Assembly (NCBI RefSeq): GCF_003121405.1
Contig: NZ_QBUY01000063.1
Location: forward strand, 1-48,743
Direction of reading: 5' to 3'
Source: Paraburkholderia sp. C35
Lineage (GTDB): Bacteria > Pseudomonadota > Gammaproteobacteria > Burkholderiales > Burkholderiaceae
Length of the DNA: 48,743 nucleotides
Shown here: positions 45,515-48,743 of the stretch, in pieces
How positions within the stretch are numbered: position 1 is the first letter of the stretch
Layout: each line of letters begins with the position of its first letter
Notes under the pieces: model-generated
What the model saw: only the letters and a program-made list of their open reading frames with translations
What the model was told of the DNA's origin: nothing
Database searches by the model: none
Position numbers and translations under genes: made by a program

Positions 45515-47107
45515 CTACACGCTACGCACTTCCGTGTCGGGATAAGTCACCTGCACGGCCGGCACGAACCACGCGAGGCACAGCCCGATCAGCGCAGCCA
45601 GCGCCGCGACGGACAGTCCGATGTGAATCGACGCGACCAGCGCCTCGCGCGCCATGTGCATCATCGGATCGCCGGAATGGCCGGCCGCCACCAGATGCTC
45701 GATCAAGGCCGACTGCTCCGCGCGATCGACCAGCACGTCGGGGCTGGCGAACGACTTGAGCCATTGCGTCGCCTGATACGAATCGAGCGAGCGCGTCACG
45801 CCTTGCGTGTAGAGATGTCCGAGCAGCGCGCCCGTGATCGCCGTGCCGAGCATGCCGCCAAAAATCCGCAGCGATTGCATCAGCGCCGTCACTGCGCCGA
45901 GATGATCGCGTGCGACGATCTGTTGCGAGCAGATGGTCAGATTGGTCGCCACGAGGCCCAGCCCGAGTCCGCTCACGCCCATGCACGCCATCCACACCGC
46001 GTGCGGCTCGTGGCCCTTGAACGACACCAGCGACACGCAGCCGATCACGAACAACGCGAAGCCGATATACATCAAGCCGTTCGCGCGCCGCATGCGCGTG
46101 ACGATACGGTTGTTCACCACGCTGCCCACCGACGTGCCGAGCAGCAGCGGCGTGATCAGCATGCCCGACTCGTGGGGCGACATCGCGTAGCCGCCCTGGA
46201 ACAGCAGCGGCACGTAGAACACCATCGAAAACAGCGCAAAGCCGCCGAGTACCGACATCGCGAACAGCGCCGCGAGCTTGCGGGCGAGCAGCACGTCGAC
46301 GGGAACGACCGGGTAGCCCATACGCTTTTCCCAGAAGTACAGCGTCAGCCCGCAGACCATCGTGACGGCGAACAGCAGCATCGTCGTGCCGCTGATTCCC
46401 TCGCGCGGCAGAAACTCGATCAGCAGTTGCAGCGCGCCGAACGTCACCGCGACTACGAATGCGCCGAGCCAGTCGAGCTGAATGGGTCCACTCGCCTTCA
46501 GGTGACGCAGCTTCGGCAGAAACATCTGCACAAAGATCAGCGACACGATGCCGACCGGCACGTTGACGAAGAACACCAGCCGCCAGCCCTGCATCTGCGT
46601 GAGCATGCCGCCGAGCGTCGGCCCGACGATATTCGCAAGGCCGAACGACGACGTGACGAACACCAGCCAGCGCAGCCGCAGCTTCGGATCGGGGAACAGA
46701 TCGGCGACCGTGGCGAACACCGTGCCGATCAGAATGCCGCCGCCGATGCCTTGCAAACCGCGCGCGGCAATCAGAAAAAGCATGCTGCTGGCGAGGCCGC
46801 ACAGCACGGAAGCCAGCGTGAACAGCACGATCGCGGCGATCAGAAAAGGCTTGCGGCCGTACAGATCGCCGAGCCGCCCGAAGATGGGAATCGTGATCAC
46901 CGACGCGAGCATGTATGAGGTCGCGACCCAAGCGTAGAAATCGAAGCCCTTCAGGTCCGCCACGATGCGCGGCAACGCCGTGCCGACGATGGTCTGGTCG
47001 AGCGCGACCAGCATCGTGACGAAGGCGATGCCGAGCATCGCGAGCAGCGACTCGCGGAACGGCAGCAGTTGCCGGCCTGGATCGTGATCGGGGATGGCGG
47101 ACATCAT
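45515..47107 (-). CDS. DHA2-family MFS exporter (EmrB/QacA type)
   Basis: 530 aa from the ATG at 47107 (GGAG six bases upstream; the next codon is also ATG). About 14 membrane segments. Motif D1 is VALDQTIVGTALPRIVADLK, motif A is GRLGDLYGRKPFLIA, and motif C is GPTLGGMLTQMQGWRLVFF. A large loop near the C-terminus (SLDSYQATQWLKSFASPDVL onward) is predicted periplasmic and common in this subgroup. Likely a multidrug:H+ antiporter; the substrate is unknown. Its stop is about 80 bases from the FAN1 start codon, on the same strand and upstream of that operon, so weak read-through into the LexA-controlled genes would have to come from the other side; it has its own promoter region at 47108-47608. 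Confidence 0.92.
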   Translation of the reverse strand: MMSAIPDHDPGRQLLPFRESLLAMLGIAFVTMLVALDQTIVGTALPRIVADLKGFDFYAWVATSYMLASVITIPIFGRLGDLYGRKPFLIAAIVLFTLASVLCGLASSMLFLIAARGLQGIGGGILIGTVFATVADLFPDPKLRLRWLVFVTSSFGLANIVGPTLGGMLTQMQGWRLVFFVNVPVGIVSLIFVQMFLPKLRHLKASGPIQLDWLGAFVVAVTFGALQLLIEFLPREGISGTTMLLFAVTMVCGLTLYFWEKRMGYPVVPVDVLLARKLAALFAMSVLGGFALFSMVFYVPLLFQGGYAMSPHESGMLITPLLLGTSVGSVVNNRIVTRMRRANGLMYIGFALFVIGCVSLVSFKGHEPHAVWMACMGVSGLGLGLVATNLTICSQQIVARDHLGAVTALMQSLRIFGGMLGTAITGALLGHLYTQGVTRSLDSYQATQWLKSFASPDVLVDRAEQSALIEHLVAAGHSGDPMMHMAREALVASIHIGLSVAALAALIGLCLAWFVPAVQVTYPDTEVRSV

Positions 47108-47608
47108 GGCTTGCTCCACCCAAAAGGCGTCCGCGCGTGGCGGGCTTTCGTCCCGGGCTTCTGCCGGGCGCGACACTGTTACGAGAGTGATGCGCGCGCC
47201 CGAAAATAGCAAGGTGCTTTGCTAACCCGCACCGGCATGTCTCTTGCCGGCGGCGTATCGACACGATGCACGCACGTTCGGCACAGTCCGCTTTCCTGCC
47301 TATACTTTTCTTGCCGTTCCGGACAAAAACCAGCGACCATCGGCCGCGCGACAGGTGACTTGCCCCACCCGTCTGCCAGAGATCGCGTGAACGGCGCCGA
47401 TCTGGTGGCCGCGGTGCACGCCGCCTTCAATCTCTATGTTGTGGTGCAATTGAGCGCGCGTATTGGCCTGCCAGCCCGTCAAGCAGGTATCGTGCGATAG
47501 ACGCATCATCTGCGATTGCGTCCCCGCAGCGCGCGCCTCGTGCGCGTGCGCCGGGTATCGTCCGATTTGTCTGGACAGAACGTCTGCCTGCTTTCGACCG
47601 CACGCCAC
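47108..47608. other. Divergent promoter region, no gene seen
   Basis: 500 bases between the leftward exporter and the rightward FUSC-like gene. TATACT at 47301-47306 with TTCGGC 18 bases upstream could be a plus-strand promoter, about 300 bases before the FUSC-like start. A plus-strand frame ending at 47500 has no recognisable family and no ribosome site. Confidence 0.45.
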
Positions 47609-48733
47609 ATGGAACCGTCCACTGATCCTGCCGACCACGAGCCATCGTCCGACACCACGCGCATCGCCGCGACGGCAAGCCGTCCCTTTGCGCTGATGGC
47701 CGGCTGGCTGGCGCGTCTGGATCCCGGCACGCACCGCCGTATCAAGGGACTGCGCCTCGTGACGGCGTACGGCCTCGCATCGGCGCTCGGCACCTTGCAG
47801 GACGTGACGCACGGCTTGCCGCGCAACGCGTCGGTCGGCCTGCTTGCAGCCAACTTTGCGCTATGGGCGAGCGTGGCGGAGGCGCGCTCGACGCGTCCTG
47901 AATCGAGCCGGGATCTTGCGCTGCTGTGTGTGGCGGCTGCGTTGGGCGCGGCCATGTATATCTGTCTTGCGCACTCGCTGCTTGTGTTCGGGCATGCAGG
48001 TCCGGAACTCGTGCTGGTCTCGGGTGCGTTTCTGGTCGGCTATCTGAAGCGCTTTGGCGTGACGGGCGGCGGACTCGGCTCGCAGATCTACATCGGGCAA
48101 CTGCTGGCGTACGGCGCCAATCTCGTTCCTGCCGATCTGACTGCCGTGGCCATCGCCGGGGCGATTGCGATGCTGGCCTCGATCGTGCCGAGGCTGTTGA
48201 GTGGGCCCGCCGAGCGGCCCGCCGTCGTGGCCGCCCTGTCGCCTGGGCCCGAGCCTGTCCCCGGACGGCCATCGCCTGAATTCGTGATGGGCCTGCAGGC
48301 TGCGTGCGGCGCACTCGTCGTGGTGGCGTTGAACGCTTGGCTGAATCTCGCGGAATCGGTGTGGGCGATAACGGCCTGCACGTATGTAGTCGCAGGATCG
48401 GCGACGGGCACCGTGCAGCGCGTGAGGCGGCGCATTATCGGCACGCTGATCGGTGTGCCGCTTGGACTGATCTGCCTGCCTGTTGCCGAACACGTGCCGC
48501 TGCTGATCTGGCTCGCCGCTGCGCTCGCGATGATCGTCTATTCGATGGCGCTGCCGGAACGGTATGACGTTGCGTGCGGGGCGTTCGCGTTTACGCTGGT
48601 CGTCACGCTGGCGGTGAATGGGATTCACTCGATTCCGTTTCTCGCGGCGCGTGCGTGGGAGACGCTGATTGGCGGTGCGCTGGGGCTGGTGGCGGCGATG
48701 GTTATTTTTCCGTTGCGGGTTAGGGAGAGGTAG
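47609..48733 (+). CDS. FUSC-like inner-membrane protein
   Basis: 374 aa from the ATG at 47609 (MEPSTDPADHEPSSDTTRIA); no strong ribosome site is visible. A 45-residue hydrophilic N-terminus precedes two blocks of membrane helices (about 65-195 and 240-365). The second block has ITACTYVVAGSATGTVQRVR then RIIGTLIGVPLGL, the RRxxGTxxG pattern typical of FUSC/aromatic-acid-exporter type proteins. The gene ends at TAG 48731-48733, ten bases before the end of the window. Length is about half that of full FUSC pumps with soluble domains. Transport of aromatic acids is inferred from the family only. Confidence 0.82.
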   Translation: MEPSTDPADHEPSSDTTRIAATASRPFALMAGWLARLDPGTHRRIKGLRLVTAYGLASALGTLQDVTHGLPRNASVGLLAANFALWASVAEARSTRPESSRDLALLCVAAALGAAMYICLAHSLLVFGHAGPELVLVSGAFLVGYLKRFGVTGGGLGSQIYIGQLLAYGANLVPADLTAVAIAGAIAMLASIVPRLLSGPAERPAVVAALSPGPEPVPGRPSPEFVMGLQAACGALVVVALNAWLNLAESVWAITACTYVVAGSATGTVQRVRRRIIGTLIGVPLGLICLPVAEHVPLLIWLAAALAMIVYSMALPERYDVACGAFAFTLVVTLAVNGIHSIPFLAARAWETLIGGALGLVAAMVIFPLRVRER

Positions 48734-48743
48734 GCGGTGGGGA

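Noticed and set aside
43745..46918. A 1057-codon open frame on the plus strand opposite fan1 and the exporter
   Set aside because: It is rich in His, Arg and Gln, has no family resemblance or ribosome site, and covers two clearly coding genes on the other strand; a product of high GC.

Overview
The window is high-GC chromosomal DNA of a betaproteobacterium, most likely Paraburkholderia or a close relative in the Burkholderiaceae. This rests on codon and GC bias, a Tat-type phosphocholine-specific phospholipase C, Burkholderia-type Tad pilus genes, and at the left edge a palindromic intergenic repeat of a kind I associate with Paraburkholderia. No insertion sequence, integrase, phage gene, CRISPR array, tRNA or rRNA was found. 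It reads as ordinary host chromosome with several accessory modules.

Layout. (1) 1-6.3 kb: palindromic repeat, phospholipase C with its terminator, a small lipoprotein, a two-domain Asp/Glu racemase-family protein, a lone receiver domain and a YSC84/SYLF lipoprotein. (2) 6.6-10.5 kb: glycogen metabolism, with glgA (frameshifted) and glgX convergent on a shared bidirectional terminator. (3) 10.7-16.8 kb: a light-sensing module: bacteriophytochrome (Cys27 for biliverdin), an Rcp1-like response regulator, a second PAS histidine kinase, another single-domain regulator, and the heme oxygenase that makes biliverdin. (4) 17-20.4 kb: CsbD-like protein, small unknown, prolyl-4-hydroxylase-like dioxygenase, SnoaL-like protein, patatin phospholipase. 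(5) 20.6-36.0 kb: a Flp/Tad pilus locus on the minus strand (two flp pilins, prepilin peptidase, an unknown protein, cpaB, cpaC, lipoprotein, cpaE with a frameshift, cpaF, tadB, tadC, two TadE-like pseudopilins, tadG), with a divergent sigma54 activator gene. A near-consensus -24/-12 promoter points at flp, and hairpins occupy the region between it and flp. (6) 36.1-40.9 kb: DHA2 exporter, NIPSNAP protein, MscS channel. (7) 40.9-45.5 kb: a DNA-repair operon under a canonical LexA box: FAN1-like VRR-NUC nuclease (in-frame stop at codon 12), a fused Cas4-like nuclease/Fe-S helicase, and an SRPBCC protein. (8) 45.5-48.7 kb: a second DHA2 exporter and a FUSC-like membrane protein.

How they work together. 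The phytochrome block is self-contained: BphO supplies the chromophore, BphP senses red/far-red light and the neighbouring receivers probably take the phosphate. The Tad block encodes a near-complete adhesive pilus machine; its divergent activator lacks the usual phosphoacceptor, so another signal may control it. The repair operon pairs an interstrand-crosslink-type nuclease with a helicase-nuclease under SOS control. Three genes (glgA, cpaE, fan1) each carry one disabling lesion in otherwise intact sequence, which could be real decay or errors in the source sequence.
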